The position numbers were made by a program, and so were the translations under genes. Positions 27,201 through 37,618 of a stretch of 64,000 nt of DNA are shown here, piece by piece. Source of the stretch: Sipunculus nudus (Eukaryota > Annelida > Sipuncula > Golfingiida > Sipunculidae). The number at the start of each line of letters is the position of its first letter. Position 1 is the first letter of the stretch. The stretch lies in assembly GCA_026874595.1 (NCBI GenBank), contig CM049315.1, forward strand, positions 12,214,664 to 12,278,663. Reading direction: 5' to 3'. A model generated the notes under the pieces. The model made no database searches. It worked only from the letters and a program-made list of their open reading frames with translations, and was not told the DNA's origin.

Positions 27201-27647
27201 TTTAACATAGGTCTGTTGGCATGAAGGTGGCAGCATACTCGGGTAATCAACATAATTCTAAAATGTACTGAGATATCATAGGCCAACTGTTGAGAGAATT
27301 TTAATCAAAGTTCACAAACCTTTTAATATATGCTGATTAAATTTTGATTTTGTTTGAATAGAGACAGAGTTTGTAACCAGGTTTTGTTTAAAACAGGCAA
27401 GAAGAGGGGAAGTTTAGGTAACTTCTTGTTCAACCGCAACCAGACCAACAAAAACCAGCAGCAGTTACAGGCTACAGGGAGAGGCTACCAGTTTACAAAT
27501 CGTCACGCGCTGGGTGAGAATGGACCGGAGCATGCAGAACCCATTAAAGTCAAAAACAGCATCTACTGTGCCTTAGTCCTGGAGGAATTTGTCAAAGAAC
27601 TGGCAGCTATATCACAGGAGCATGCAGTACTCTCGTTTACCCACTAG
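12037..27647 (+). CDS. FHIP1: FHIP1-type FTS and Hook-interacting protein, 3' part of gene
   Basis: FHIP1 (formerly FAM160A) joins FTS (AKTIP) and Hook proteins into the FHF complex, which links dynein to early endosomes. Eight exons here (12037-12204, 13402-13481, 17315-17479, 19621-19716, 22344-23482, 24457-24635, 25594-25810, 27397-27647) total 2,295 nt, joining without frame breaks into 764 codons plus TAG. Conserved blocks in order: AYLELFLRR, LCMVSLSLFRTML, YLVPCNHVMVSQRR, YMEYLQVAHETISNCIKSC with WSLPYNGE, a ~300-residue acidic/Ser-rich disordered stretch, SLYVNLLLTGLVSRLACYPQ, FQPTVRSL and a C-terminal VKNSIYCALVLEEFVKELAA. Compared with my memory of human FHIP1B, the first ~290 residues are missing and must lie in exons upstream of the window. 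Identification is by family knowledge; exon limits come from the sequence. Confidence 0.9.
13402..13481 (+). CDS. FHIP1: FHIP1 exon
   Basis: Acceptor TTTATTTTTAG, donor TTCAA|GTGAGT; 80 nt, phase 0 to 2. Reads LCMVSLSLFRTMLELNSEE, matching the family block LCMVSLSLFRTLL. The split lysine codon is completed by the first base of the next exon. Confidence 0.92.
13482..15009. other. FHIP1 intron, 5' part
   Basis: No exon or RNA gene seen. The frame at 13717-14022 is not supported by splice sites or family match. Sequence at about 14540-14800 resembles a decayed SINE/LINE tail ('GGTTGTTCCACATACTAGAT' and similar), which I cannot classify. Confidence 0.4.
15010..16910 (+). repeat. mobile element with ~278-bp internal tandem repeats, copy 1
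   Basis: Five tandem units are marked by ACAGCGTCCATCTGTTCATC-like cores at 15521, 15799, 16076, 16355 and 16632 (spacing 277-279 bp). Each unit carries the 12-bp perfect palindrome GGTGGCGCCACC or close variants, plus 'ATCTCGGGAACCGTTTGACC'. Unique-looking flanks at both ends (15010-15480 and 16790-16910) recur in inverted order at 51178-52571. This architecture, conserved ends around a variable tandem core, is typical of non-autonomous elements such as bivalve 'pearl'-like or Helitron-derived elements; the class is inference. Confidence 0.75.
17315..17479 (+). CDS. FHIP1: FHIP1 exon
   Basis: Acceptor TTTGTAATTCCTAG, donor TCCAG|GTATGC; 165 nt, phase 2 to 2. Encodes YLVPCNHVMVSQRRSVRDLD and then YGKTVEKFLSLKPACC, one of the best-conserved blocks of the family, followed by an acidic serine-rich tail (SEESDNSSLDDGSGSS) where the protein becomes disordered. 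Confidence 0.93.
17480..19620. other. FHIP1 intron
   Basis: AT-rich, no supportable exon, RNA gene or named repeat. The minus frame at 18819-19052 has no family match. Confidence 0.45.
19621..19716 (+). CDS. FHIP1: FHIP1 exon, basic linker
   Basis: Acceptor CCATTTTTTCTCCAG, donor GATAG|GTATAC; 96 nt, phase 2 to 2. Reads SMPDSISHGNSSPNRKPKRN then FFRRRTSGQTD, a strongly basic linker. Being 96 nt with equal phases it could be skipped without frame change. Confidence 0.8.
20224..20563. mobile_element. probable small hAT-type non-autonomous element
   Basis: A 340-bp segment has imperfect inverted ends: ATAGGTATGGGCAAACT at the left and, on the opposite strand, AGAGGTAGGCAAACT at the right. The flanks TTCCTAAG (20216-20223) and TTCCTAAA (20564-20571) match at 7 of 8 positions, as expected for an aged 8-bp hAT target duplication. 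No coding capacity. The GGGCAAAC end motif is typical of several hAT families. Confidence 0.6.
20700..20900. repeat. degenerate interspersed repeat fragment
   Basis: 'CTTTTTAGCTCAGATGACAA' followed by a CTGTCTGTCTGTCC run and a 'GTTTGACCCACTAATCTGAA' motif resembles the repeat at 7120 and the ends of the 15010 element. It appears to be a decayed fragment of the same broad repeat type. Confidence 0.4.
20901..22343. other. FHIP1 intron
   Basis: No exon, RNA gene or named repeat is seen in this AT-rich stretch before the large exon at 22344. Confidence 0.45.
22344..23482 (+). CDS. FHIP1: FHIP1 large exon, disordered central region
   Basis: Acceptor TTTGTAATTTCAG, donor GATATTG|GTAAGT; 1,139 nt, phase 2 to 1. 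The start encodes a serine/arginine segment, then the conserved SYMEYLQVAHETISNC and WSLPYNGENPSPDS block. The remaining ~300 residues are rich in Ser, Asp, Glu, Asn and Thr with no predicted fold, apart from a more hydrophobic stretch near the middle (LNAFLVFLNHVQ ... ALQSLEDLV). Human FHIP1 also has a low-complexity region at this place, but here it is longer. The final residues, NKYRTGKPDI, lead into the conserved GPF block of the next exon. Confidence 0.92.
23483..24456. other. FHIP1 intron
   Basis: No additional exon or RNA gene seen; a short direct duplication of CCATGGTCAA around 23655-23682 is the only pattern noted. Confidence 0.5.
24457..24635 (+). CDS. FHIP1: FHIP1 exon, second conserved domain
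   Basis: Acceptor TTGATTTGAAG, donor GTTCAG|GTTCGT; 179 nt, phase 1 to 0. Reads GPFLMAVFNRLESMMTNSLY and LLLTGLVSRLACYPQPLIRS then FLLNHSLVFQPTVRSL. This matches the family block 'GPFMAVLF..LENMLQNS.YVN.LLTGL...LACHPQPLLRSFLLN' closely. Confidence 0.95.
24636..25593. other. FHIP1 intron
   Basis: AT-rich sequence without a supportable exon or named repeat. The fragment 'GGCCTGGTGGTCTTGTTATA' near 25336 resembles 'GGCCTGTAGGCCTTGTTATA' near 17072, suggesting a shared short interspersed repeat. Confidence 0.4.
25594..25810 (+). CDS. FHIP1: FHIP1 exon
   Basis: Acceptor GATATTACTGCAG, donor CACCAAG|GTGAGA; 217 nt, phase 0 to 1. Starts VLGSVKHKVDCFSYTVKEFE, matching the family's VLGSVKNKIENF, and continues with a basic, helical KARKFLAWREEVFRCQRD segment. 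The donor is followed within 180 bp by the 48-bp minisatellite in the next intron. Confidence 0.93.
25991..26950. repeat. 48-bp minisatellite, 20 near-identical copies
   Basis: Twenty full head-to-tail copies of a 48-bp unit starting CAGCAATGTCTCCTCAGCTC. Almost all are identical; copies 13 and 14 share one T to C change (GAAGCTC) and copy 19 has GAATTTC. Each unit contains GAGACAGCAATGTCTC, a perfect 6-bp inverted repeat with a GCAA loop. As the unit is 16 codons with no stop in two frames, both strands are open for over 1 kb (25973-26983 plus, 25982-27079 minus). It lies in the last FHIP1 intron between well-supported splice sites, so those frames are taken as artefacts of the repeat. Confidence 0.95.
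26951..27060. repeat. diverged edge copies of the 48-bp minisatellite
   Basis: Two to three decayed units follow the homogeneous array: CAGCAGTTTCTCTTCATTTC, then CAACAGTGTCTCATTTATAA, then CAGCAATTTTTTCTCATG. They keep the period but have many substitutions, showing that the array is older than its uniform core. Confidence 0.75.
27061..27396. other. FHIP1 intron remainder
   Basis: Contains several ATCACCTG/ATCACATG repeats around 27070-27150, possibly further decayed tandem sequence, then ordinary AT-rich intron up to the acceptor TTTAAAACAG. Confidence 0.4.
27397..27647 (+). CDS. FHIP1: FHIP1 terminal coding exon
   Basis: Acceptor TTTGTTTAAAACAG; starts in phase 1 and ends with TAG at 27645-27647. 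Encodes GKKRGSLGNFLFNRNQT, a glutamine-rich linker and the conserved C-terminal KVKNSIYCALVLEEFVKELA then AISQEHAVLS. Human FHIP1B continues about 20 residues past this motif; here the protein ends five residues after it. A further downstream exon by alternative splicing cannot be excluded. Confidence 0.9.
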
Positions 27648-29159
27648 CAGCTATGTTGCAGGAGCATGTATTACTCTTGTTTACCCAATAGCAAGTAGTC
27701 CCGCCCAGGGCCAAGTCCACAATATACCCAGTGTCCTAGGTTTCTGTATCTTCTACAAATTTATACAATGCATTTTTAGAAAAACAGAATACATGGCATT
27801 GGTTGATAGAACACATTAAAGTGCTTGTAGTCGCCACTGTCCGGAGGTTAACTTATGCATTCTACTGAGGCAATAATCCTAAAACCATATAGTAAGATAT
27901 ATGTCTTAAGTTGATATCATTTTGCCATCTCTTAAGGTTTTAAGCATCTGTCTTAGTGCACATGGTTATATGTGACTCAGTTTTAATACCATTTGGGTAA
28001 ATTAAATGATAATTAACTTATCAAGAGGCATGACTACATTTTAATAGCAGCAGAGTAAGTGCACATCATTAAGTATTACTTCTCTTAGATATTTCAATCA
28101 TAATCATGCTGACATTCTCAGAGGAATGTAAAAAAACTGGTCACCTTGAACTAAAAGGTTAAATCTGTGGAATTCTAGGATTTTAGGGAATTCCTTAAAT
28201 TCTGAAGTATTGAATATTTTCCCCTGAAATTTTTTGTTTGATACATCAATTGTTCCAACCAAGCTCTCGCAGAGGTTCATAAACTCTTACTTTTGATCTT
28301 CATGGTCAAATCTATTGAAATATATGTTTTTTGTAAAGGCCATTACTTATGAACATGAGTGGATATTAGTTCCTTAAATTCAGGGATGGAGGGACACGGT
28401 GAGGGGAGGGGAATATATTAATTTTGCAACTGCAGAAACAAAGCCATTCTAGATTAGAAATATTCATTTTAAAGGGATTTTTTAATATTTAATGGTTTGG
28501 ATATTAATGGTTATTTACAGAGTCTGATGAGAAGTAAAAGGGGGTTTAGGAGACATGATCATGTGAGATTACTAAGTTTATTTATTGAAACCTTTACATC
28601 TATAAAGTGCATTTTTTTTATGAGTTATACATGCACACATGCACTCCACCATGTATATACTATCCCCTCTAAGTGACAGTTTGTCATATTATTACATCTG
28701 CCTGTCTTGTATGCAGTATACAGAGTATAACAATAGACAATGGTCGGATTAATAAGAGAAAGAATAGATCAGATTAATACAGTTTGGCATGTTTATATAT
28801 GACACCAAATTAAGTAAATACCAAAAAGTTCAATTTATCCAGTTGAGGTAAGAGGAGATATTATGTCAACTTATACAGGTTATGCAATTTGCAAAAAAGG
28901 AATTATTACATTAGAAAACAAAAATAAACATTTGGTTTTTTTTATTCTTCAATGTGTACTGTTAAAAATCTGTGAAGACAGGTACAAAATAACAAAATCC
29001 TCTTTAAGTTGTACCCAGTAATTACTAGCTCCTCATAGTGTAGTTTTTCATTGTTCAGTGGTCCAGTGGTGACTTTAATGCCTTTTATGCTTTTTGACTG
29101 CAAATTGCAGGTGGGTGCAGTTGTACATAGTTCAGTCACAAAGTGGAGTTATACCAAAG

Positions 29160-29600
29160 TGAGATGCAACTCCACTTTTGTACAACAGCAATTCATTCAG
29201 CTGTAGCTATACAAGATGCACATTGGCCTCATTCAGTTATAAGTAGCTCTAACAAAGTGCACTTGGACTTTATTCTGTTGTTGCTGTGCTAAGTGCATGT
29301 TTACTTTGCTAAGCTATTATTGTGTTAAGTGCACTTGTAATGTTCTTCTTAGCCACTTGTGCAAACCCAGCTGAAACTCTGCAAAGTGCACTTGCAGTTT
29401 GTTTAATTGTAGTTCTACATGTACAGTTTTTGTTCACCAGAAATGTCCACTTGAAGCTCTACATGTGCACCTGAACTGTCCATTTGAAGCTCTACACATG
29501 AAACAAGTCCATTTGTTTCTCTTCAAAGTACATTTGTACTTGATCACTTGTGGCTCTACAATGTACAGTTATAATATGAAGTCCAGTGTCATATTTGTTT
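29160..29600. repeat. degenerate tandem repeat
   Basis: Loose recurrences of AAGTGCACTTG, GAAGCTCTACA and 'GTCCATTTG' at intervals of roughly 30-60 bp. The period is irregular and copies are strongly diverged. Confidence 0.45.
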
Positions 29601-32600
29601 TCTGCACTTGTAAAAAATGAAGATAAGGTGACACTGTACAGTAGCTGATGTCATGTTTAACATTTACTGATTATATATGACTGAATCTGCCTCTAATCCA
29701 TAGGTTGCCTCAAAAATTTGTGAATAATCTAAGGAAACTCATTATAAAGGAATATTTTTGAGTTTACACATGCATACATACTGCTTACACTTCCTGTTGG
29801 TCAGTATTATAAGAATTCTTGCCTTTGTGCTCTATCAGCCTCTTGAGTGTACACTTCAAGTGAAGTTTTAGTTATTATCAAACTAGGCTGCAAAAACACA
29901 AATTGTGCCACTTTGTCAGGGTGTTTGTCATTTGTATATAACTTCTTATGTGAATAGTTTCTGTATATTTTGTCAGTAAAGAAGATTTTGACAAGTTATT
30001 TTATTCATACTGCAGGAGCTGATATATGGGGCGGTAAACTTTTAAGACTTCATTGGTTGTTTAATATGAGGATTCCTGTCAATCATTTCGAAGATAGCAG
30101 GTGCTTGTTTTATATATAGTGTACTGGCTACTTAAGTTTTGTTATTGGTGAGGTGTGCTTTTAGAAAAAGTCATATCCCTGATGACAATAGTAACAATGT
30201 GCTTTATATAGTATCTCTTGCAGTATATTGAGAACCATTAGTTGTGTCATGATATTTGAGACTCGCCTCCTTATCATAAAGGATATGCCAGATTATCAGT
30301 TTTATTCCCATTGTTTTAGCTGCTTATATTTTTGCTTCACCAAGTTGAATCCTGCAACTATGAAATAACTTAAATTTTAATGAACAGTTCATCAGCAACA
30401 TCCTGTTTTTTTTGCCTACATGCTGTACTTAATTAAATTTGATATTATAAAAGGTATGTTTACCTTAGAATATTAATATGCAGTGATCTAGTGTGAAAAA
30501 GCTTGTTAAGTAAGATGTTTTCTTTGTGCAGGAATTTGAATATGATACTATGAGAAATTCCTAAGTTTTGGATTTTAGTACCAGATCATGAACAATATAT
30601 GGTCACACAAACATAGACTTTATATACATCCAAGTCAGGTTTTAAATATCATGATATCTGCTGGTATATCAAATGTCTTCTGAATTATCTACCATGTGTT
30701 CTGTCTGATGTGGCGCTGCTCTAACCAGACATACACATTTTCTAGTAGAGTTATTTTTCAGTCCATCAGGATTTTTTTGTGTTCTAATGAATAATTATTT
30801 TTTTTTCAAATGTTATTAAAAGATGTGTATGAAGGTGGCATGTCTTTCAAGTCAATGGCTATTTTTTCTCCCCCACAGTCCAGATCAAACACTTTTTTTC
30901 TTGTCTGTTCTTTCATAATATTAAAATAATATCTAGTCATAAATCCATCATCATCACATTCACGTTGTATATGATCAGTCATTTAATCACTGCAGTCAGG
31001 TGAATCTTTTGTGTTCATGTTTACATACAAATTTGTTTTATTACAATTAGAGTTCATTTTATTGTTTGTAAAATTATCATTATTAACAAAACACGCAGTG
31101 TGACATTTTGTGTTGTCACTTTATTACAAGCAGGAGTCCATTGTGCCTTTAACCATCAGTGTAGCAGGAGATACTGCCCTCCAGAAAGTCCAGCCATAGA
31201 CATTTATGCGTCTTTTTGAACTTTTTTATCGTCATGCCTTGTAAGATAATAGGTTTACTAAGGTGGCTGCAGCTTCACAATTAGATGCATGCTGATGTAC
31301 TTATTGGAAATTAATTAGCACGAATTATATGCAATAAAAAACTTTTGCTTTTTTATTAATTACTATAAATATGGCAGTCAGTACATTTTCATGGGAGAGT
31401 TAGTTTATTTATTCATGCTGGATTAAGATAAAAAACTTGATTAATTCATGGTTATTAACACTATATAATGCTTGTAAGTCTGTTCTCATTGGTTAAGACT
31501 GCTCTTATTTATAGAAGTCCACGGGATCTTTTCAAATCACCCGTAGTTGACATCTGGTTAATGTTATTTTACCTGCAATTTTCCACATTGTTGATCCAAG
31601 CTCTAGGTTTCTTATGTTGCACCTGTGTATATGATGCTCCTTTCTGATTCATCGGTATCATTCTAGAATTAATTCATATTGTTAATGTTAGTAAATAGAC
31701 ATACATCCATACCTTCATAAACTCAGCAGGAAACATGTCAGAACCCCTTTTTGAACTCTGTATATTTCTTGTAATCAGATGAACCTCTATATTTTGTCTC
31801 TTTAGATAATAGATATGTTTGACATAAATGAGAAGCTTGACATTGTAATTAATACTTTGTATAATGAGTTCGAGTTTTTGTTATCATTATTTGTGTAAAT
31901 AAACATTTGTAAGTGTGGAGAGCACTGTACATTGATCATATCATTTCACTCTCTCCATCTGAAGTCACATGATTCCTGCATGTTATTCTCAAGTCACATG
32001 ATCCAGTCACCTGACAATGTCATGTGATCATTGTATGTATTTCATCTGTTGTTGTATATAGTTGTATAAAGTGTATGTACTTATGGTATTTGAGAATCTT
32101 GTTTTAGCTGTGGTTATCCTCAGAGCTCACATTGTTTTTGTTTTATTTTGTTAGATTAATAAAAAGATTAATGAAAATCATATATTGAAAACATGCTGAA
32201 CACCCATGTATATGCATCACACATATTGGTCATATCAGAAGGATAATACAGTTATAGAAGAAATCATGATTACATAATTATACAATCACTACAAGTTCAT
32301 ACCCTAACGCTGTAATGATTTAAATAGATCTTAATTTCATGTTAACTTCAGGAGGTGCATGTAACTTAGCCCTGATTTGCACCAGTGGTTATTTTTTGCA
32401 AATTGGTTATTTTATGTATGGTATTATGATTTAAAGATTTTAGTTCAGATTATTTTAAAGATATTTTTTCCTATATAACCAGAGTGCTTTGAGCCAGACC
32501 CTTTGTTAGATAATTATTTCTTTTACTGGAGGTATTCTTTTAGCTGTCAGATTGTATCAGTTTTATTTTTGTAGTTTTTCATTGTGATTATTTTAAATCT

Positions 32601-33348
32601 CTGATTTCTGTATTTTACTTGATGTAATTGGTTCACTGTATTTGCACTGTGTTCACTCTAACACCTTAACTGATTTTTTACTTTATCCAAAATAATGGTC
32701 TTCCATCAGAACATTTTTCCTGATAATTGTTATCACTCCGTTGTCATAAAGAATAGCATTAGCCATATTGTGCTGTGCAGGAAATAACTAAAGGTTTGTT
32801 TGCACTAGTGGCGTTTTTGTTACACCTTAGGTGACTTCTTACCTCTGGACAAGTGGCCAAGTCAGCTATTTTATGAATTATGTGAAGCAGCTTATCCCAG
32901 GCAGAACCTCATCAAGCATAGCATCCAATATAGTCTGACAGTCAAATTGAACAAAGACCATGTCCGCAGTTGGTTCACAGCTAAATTGGATTATTCTAAA
33001 CTGGTTTACTTTGGTCTCAAAGTAGTACACTTTGCAACCACAATGTAGCTCGATTTACACTAGCTTAAATCAGCTTATTCCATAAAATGTGAGTTTACTG
33101 TCTGCCCTTAATTGTTAATCCAATTTACTGTGCAGCAAAAAGTGACTTTTCACAGGAAGGATTTGATCAGATAGTGGCTAAACTGACCTTGCACAGAAAC
33201 AGATTTTCCTGTAAGCAGGAGGAACTGTAACTGATGAAGATGAGTGTCCTTGTGCAGACAGAGTTAAATGATTCATGATTATTTGCTAGTGCGGATAGGT
33301 TCAAATACACATCTGAAAATTAAACTTTGCTAGTCTTTACTTCAGATG

Positions 33349-33361
33349 TTGGGGGGGGGGG
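33349..33361 (+). repeat. poly-G tract
   Basis: An uninterrupted G run (about 11-12) in otherwise AT-rich intergenic DNA. Confidence 0.9.
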
Positions 33362-34065
33362 GATGCTTGCTTCTTGGCCTTCCTTAAGTAATGGTTTTTA
33401 GACAAAGTGACTTTAAGGAAATGAATTTTAGTTACTGCCAAATTTGGAAAATGATGCTTTATTGAGAAGCTGAGTTCCATGGGAGTGACCATGTTAAAAA
33501 ACAATGCTGGTTCTCTTGCTTCATTCATGATACAATCTGGTTGCCCTGACAGGAGGTAAGCTGTTTTCATGGGTTATGGTATAATCCTGGATCAAGTGTT
33601 CCTTCATGCTCTAAATAATGACAGCCATGTTATTGTCCTGTTTTGAGTTACATCTGCTGGGAAATTTTATATTCCTTAGTCCTAGCATCTCCCAATGATT
33701 TGTGTAAATAGACTTTAGTTGATGACTTCACCTGATACTGAAGTGTTATGTAGTTTATTGGTAATCTAGGATGAGCTGCCATCAAATCAACATAGGTTCT
33801 ACCGGTACACAATGTGCACTATGATACACTTATTATGAAGATAATTTCACTATATCCATGATTTTGGTCTGAATCATTATTCTACTATGTAAAAAAGCCT
33901 GTTCTTGCATTAAATTTTGATTTTTTTCTGTTAAATTATATTCAGTTTTACTAATTATTTGAAAAATTGGACCATTTAAAGCAGAAAAGTGTGATTCCAG
34001 ACAAAACAAAAATATTCAAATGCTGTGCTGTTAGCAAAAAAAATATTGTATTTCAACAGTTCAAA

Positions 34066-34170
34066 GTGGAGGTCACCCTGTGTAGGTCAAATAGTGCAGG
34101 TGACCCAGGGTGGGTCATCTTGTGAAGGTGACCCAGGGTAGCTTAGGTCCTAGTGCTGGTCACCCAGTAT
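34066..34170. repeat. short tandem repeat of GGTGACCCAGGGT type
   Basis: Four imperfect repeats of about 25-30 bp, each with GTCACCC or GTGACCCAGGGT followed by GGTCA. Confidence 0.7.
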
Positions 34171-34497
34171 TCTTCAGAAGAGCACAAAATAGGCCATCTG
34201 TCAGAAATTCTTACCATCTACTACTTTAGGTTTCAAGGAAGGTGCTTGACCAGCACTGTTAGCCTACGAGAAAGCGAAAACAGGCACCCACACACATCAC
34301 TGTTAAACATAGACATAGTACACTGCAAAGTATACAAGGTAATTTATAGAAACAAGCTAAAGATGGGTGCTTGGTTATACTTTAATCTAGACAGTTATGT
34401 TGTTAGTGTCAGTCAGGTCACAGGTTTTGCTCTAGAAAATAAAAGATAAATACAGGAAGATATTTTTGTATTACTAAGATCATGTGGAGTAATTGTT

Positions 34498-34504
<7 letters not shown>

Positions 34505-34551
<47 letters not shown>
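34505..34551. repeat. (TA)n microsatellite
   Basis: Continuous alternating TA of about 46 bases. The short frames across it on both strands (34418-34742) are tyrosine/isoleucine runs produced by the repeat. Confidence 0.95.
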
Positions 34552-34553
<2 letters not shown>

Positions 34554-36096
34554 GGGCTAGTCATGACTTTTTTTAATGTGATAAATATAAATAAATGTGA
34601 TACCAAATCTCATTTTAAAAATTTAATAGAAAACATTAAAATTATATTTGCAAAAAGCTCATCTTGGGACAGACACGGCATAGTGTTAAATTGTTTGTTA
34701 ACGCAAAGTTTTTATCAGATTTCTTGGTTATGCAGAAAGTAGATATAAGTAAATGTATTCAAATTTTTAAAGTGAAGAATATTTTTAGAAATTTCATTAA
34801 CATTATAAACATCAAATAAAAAAATTCATGATTAACATATTAAAATCATATGTTATCTGCAGTATTTCACTTTGACCTGTGCTTTTCATTGTTTTGTCTT
34901 GCTATGATCACTCATACATGGGGACAGTTTTAGTGTTGTGTTTCACCGACAGATGGCGGTGGTGGTAGGCAGGGTTTTACTTGCAGTCAGCTCAGTCTGT
35001 GGAAGCATCACCCAAGAGTGTGGTACTCTGTCATGTTAAGTGCCAAGGGTTGTTTGGGTCTGGTGTTAAACATTTACAATAAATCACATTGCATACTACT
35101 ACGTCTTACTTTTTGTTTGTTTTTGAAACCCTCGTGTGAACAGTATACACATTTGGTGACCAGCTAGAGCACTGGCATTATGCAGCACACAAGATGGCTC
35201 AAGTTTTATATTTATATTTCTCAATGAAAATGTGACTATCATATTTTTGTGTCTATGTGTGTGTCTGAAAACCGTTCTTAGCTGCAGGGCAACACAGTGG
35301 TGCAAATGAAAATGTTCCCCTGCTGTATGAGGGAGGGCTAGTAAAATGGTCCACGAGGGTCCGTCCATCAGTCTCCTGTATGGCCACTGTTTAACCAAAT
35401 ATCTTGAAAATATATACTGCTTTCTTAATGTTTTGCAAGTCCATTAATATCTATCATATAACTGACATTTGATTGAAATCAGATGGTGGTGTCACCTGTA
35501 GTATACTACTGTTTGCAATCCAAAATGGTCATTAACTTTCTTCTGATAATTCAGTAAATAGGAACACTTTAGCCTGTTGTAAATTATATACAAAGATTTC
35601 TTAGAGCAATGGGAATCAAATTAACACTTAATTGTAAAATTTAAATTTTACAGGCCTAATTATTAATGCACTGTCAAGTCATAAACTGGTCAGGTGGGAG
35701 AATTTCAGATTTAATATCACATGAGATGGTCTAATTTTAAATCTACTGGACAAGGGCAGCCAGATTGGGGAACATCTGTGATATATTTCTTGCCTCAGAA
35801 TTAGCAAAAATTGGTTTGTTTTCTTAAGGACATTTTCAAATAAAGTTCATTATGCTTCATATAACTATATTTTCAGGTAATAAAATGATTTTGATATTTT
35901 ATCTTTTTTTATTAAGCTCACAAGTTTAAATCTAAAGCTGGAAAATGTCTTCATTATAACTGCATTACCTCAGTTGGAAAATGTATTCTTTAAATCAATC
36001 TGTAAATTTCAATCTTCTATTATTTCAAGTAAACATATTAAGTCCACTGGGAAATGAATAATAATCAACAGACACACAACAACAAACCCATGATTG

Positions 36097-36102
36097 TTTA
36101 TT
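36097..36102 (-). promoter_or_regulatory. COQ2: candidate polyadenylation signal for COQ2
   Basis: TTTATT on the plus strand gives AATAAA on the minus strand about 1.35 kb past the COQ2 stop. Other candidates are at about 36411 and 36883-36888. If this distal one is used, the 36163-36812 frames lie inside the COQ2 3' UTR. Confidence 0.3.
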
Positions 36103-36162
36103 TTACAAAACATAATAAAAACAGCTTGTTGACAGCTTAAGAGGGATTTAACAGCTTTGAGA

Positions 36163-36345
36163 TTAATCTATCACATCATTGCCATGACGACCCTTCAGAT
36201 AAATCGGCTTCTGTGCATATAAACCATTAACTAACCAGATACATCGGGACGTACAGCTCGCATGACTAGAGTTTTCAGCATGTTGTGCTGCTAATTGGTG
36301 AGCCTGCTGGTAGAAACACTGGTAACCCAGGCAGACCCTGGACAA
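36163..36345 (-). CDS. possible unknown coding exon
   Basis: On the minus strand a good acceptor (CTTCATCTTGTCCAG) leads into an open stretch that reads VCLGYQCFYQQAHQLAAQHA and ends LKGRHGNDVID then TAA. It has higher GC than its surroundings. I do not recognise the protein. It could be the last exon of a small minus-strand gene that starts at 36812 or elsewhere, or simply an open stretch in the COQ2 3' UTR. Confidence 0.25.
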   Translation of the reverse strand: MSRVCLGYQCFYQQAHQLAAQHAENSSHASCTSRCIWLVNGLYAQKPIYLKGRHGNDVID

Positions 36346-36419
36346 GATGAAGTTATAGGGCTGATGAGATATACTGATAAATTAATCAATACAAGAGGAA
36401 TTATCCAATTTTATTTCAA

Positions 36420-36812
36420 CTAAAAAACTAATTGGTCTGAAAAGAACTGATGTGTCATTGTTATCTCTGGGTAAATTTGGGATCTCCACTGAAAACGGAC
36501 ATCCCGTCTCTCCCGATATTTCAAGATAAAGTGCAACTGAAACATCTGGCTTTTGGAGGGATTCATCCAGGCCATGCATGACATATCATGAAACTCAATG
36601 ATTGCAGAATCACTGCTCATCTTAATAAATTTTACTCTTTTGCCATCAAAATATTGGAATTTTACCAAACATGGATCACTGAACCAAGGTTGATCATTGA
36701 TATTAATCTTTCTTAATAGCCCTGGCTGATAAGTGATATTAACCATTATACCCAGCCCTGGATGAACCCCCATCATATCCCCATGAAATTTTGTTTTGGT
36801 AGAGGATGTCAT
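36420..36812 (-). CDS. possible unknown coding segment, 130 codons
   Basis: An ATG-started frame of 130 codons with ordinary amino-acid composition, including GVHPGLGIMVNITYQPGLL, KFQYFDGKRVKFIKM and RFQWRSQIYPEI. It is not repeat-derived and is the longest non-repetitive unexplained frame outside FHIP1, COQ2 and the LINE. It lies 640 bp past the COQ2 stop on the same strand. I recognise no domain. It may be an exon of an overlapping gene, a retained gene fragment or chance. Confidence 0.3.
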   Translation of the reverse strand: MTSSTKTKFHGDMMGVHPGLGIMVNITYQPGLLRKININDQPWFSDPCLVKFQYFDGKRVKFIKMSSDSAIIEFHDMSCMAWMNPSKSQMFQLHFILKYRERRDVRFQWRSQIYPEITMTHQFFSDQLVF

Positions 36813-37453
36813 AGGTCTCTATGAACTGTACAATAACTTGAACTTCTAGATTTATGACACAGAATTAGAAAGAGCAGTAATTTTTATTTGTACCACCACA
36901 AGGGGTCTGTCCCTTACCTTCCCTGTATCCCTTAGAGACCTTCAGTTTATGACATGTCAAAAAATAGAAAAAAAAACATGTTGAACAAGGGCCTAGAGTC
37001 ACAAATGATCCCCCCACCATATGTTTAACTAGGAAAGTGTGGGATCAGTGAATGGATGGGACATACCAATGGACAGATGGACGTGTCCATCCATTTGTCC
37101 CGACACAGACCATTTTAGTAGTCCTTCCTCCTTACGGCGGGGGACAAAAACAAGGAGAGATAAGTAGTACAAGTACTGGTAGGTTGGTAGAGACCAACAG
37201 TGTCAGACACTATACTTAATGAGGAAATGGTAAGTTTCATTACATAGATTTAATGTAGGTTAAATTAGGGCTATTCACAATTCTGTGTCATGAAAAACCT
37301 GAGGTGAACAGATTACAAGGTAAGTAGGGACCTACATTAAGTCCATGTAATGAATGTGCCACAAACAACAATGGATTCTGCTGATGTTGTCTGTAAAGCA
37401 TCAATCCTCTCTTAATTACACTACTGTTTGTTTAAGGCAGGTAAGCTGAGACA

Positions 37454-37618
37454 TCACACATTTGTTCTGTTTTCATTAATTTCACTGCTGTTATCTTCAC
37501 GTTTCCCTTTAAGCAGGTTGGCAACAACAATCCCAAAGAATAACAAAAACCCCAGATTCTTGTTGGACTTGAACTTCTTCAGGCAGTCGTCGGGTTTATT
37601 GATGTCTACTGTATAGAT
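37454..37618 (-). CDS. COQ2: COQ2 exon 7 (last coding exon)
   Basis: Acceptor GATGTATTTCCAG; 165 nt, phase 0, ending in TGA. Reads [20 protein letters not shown], then [19 protein letters not shown], the final membrane helix, and a polar tail. Human COQ2 has the corresponding IYTLDIHRPEDCWNKF and GIVLGNLW. Confidence 0.95.
   Translation of the reverse strand: MYTVDINKPDDCLKKFKSNKNLGFLLFFGIVVANLLKGKREDNSSEINENRTNV

Larger units (their letters stand above)
27648..36096. other. FHIP1 3' UTR and intergenic region
   Basis: The region between the two convergent genes. Plus-strand AATAAA hexamers at about 28923, 31333 and 31898 are possible FHIP1 polyadenylation signals; I cannot tell which is used. 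An 80-codon open segment around 32808-33048 (contains DFLPLDKWPSQLFYELCEAA) has no start near its beginning, no family match and is not called. Repeats inside are listed separately; no tRNA, rRNA or other RNA gene is visible. Confidence 0.5.

Noticed and set aside
32808-33048. 80-codon open segment with DFLPLDKWPSQLF
   Set aside because: No start codon at a suitable place, no family match and no convincing donor; kept only as a note in the intergenic entry.
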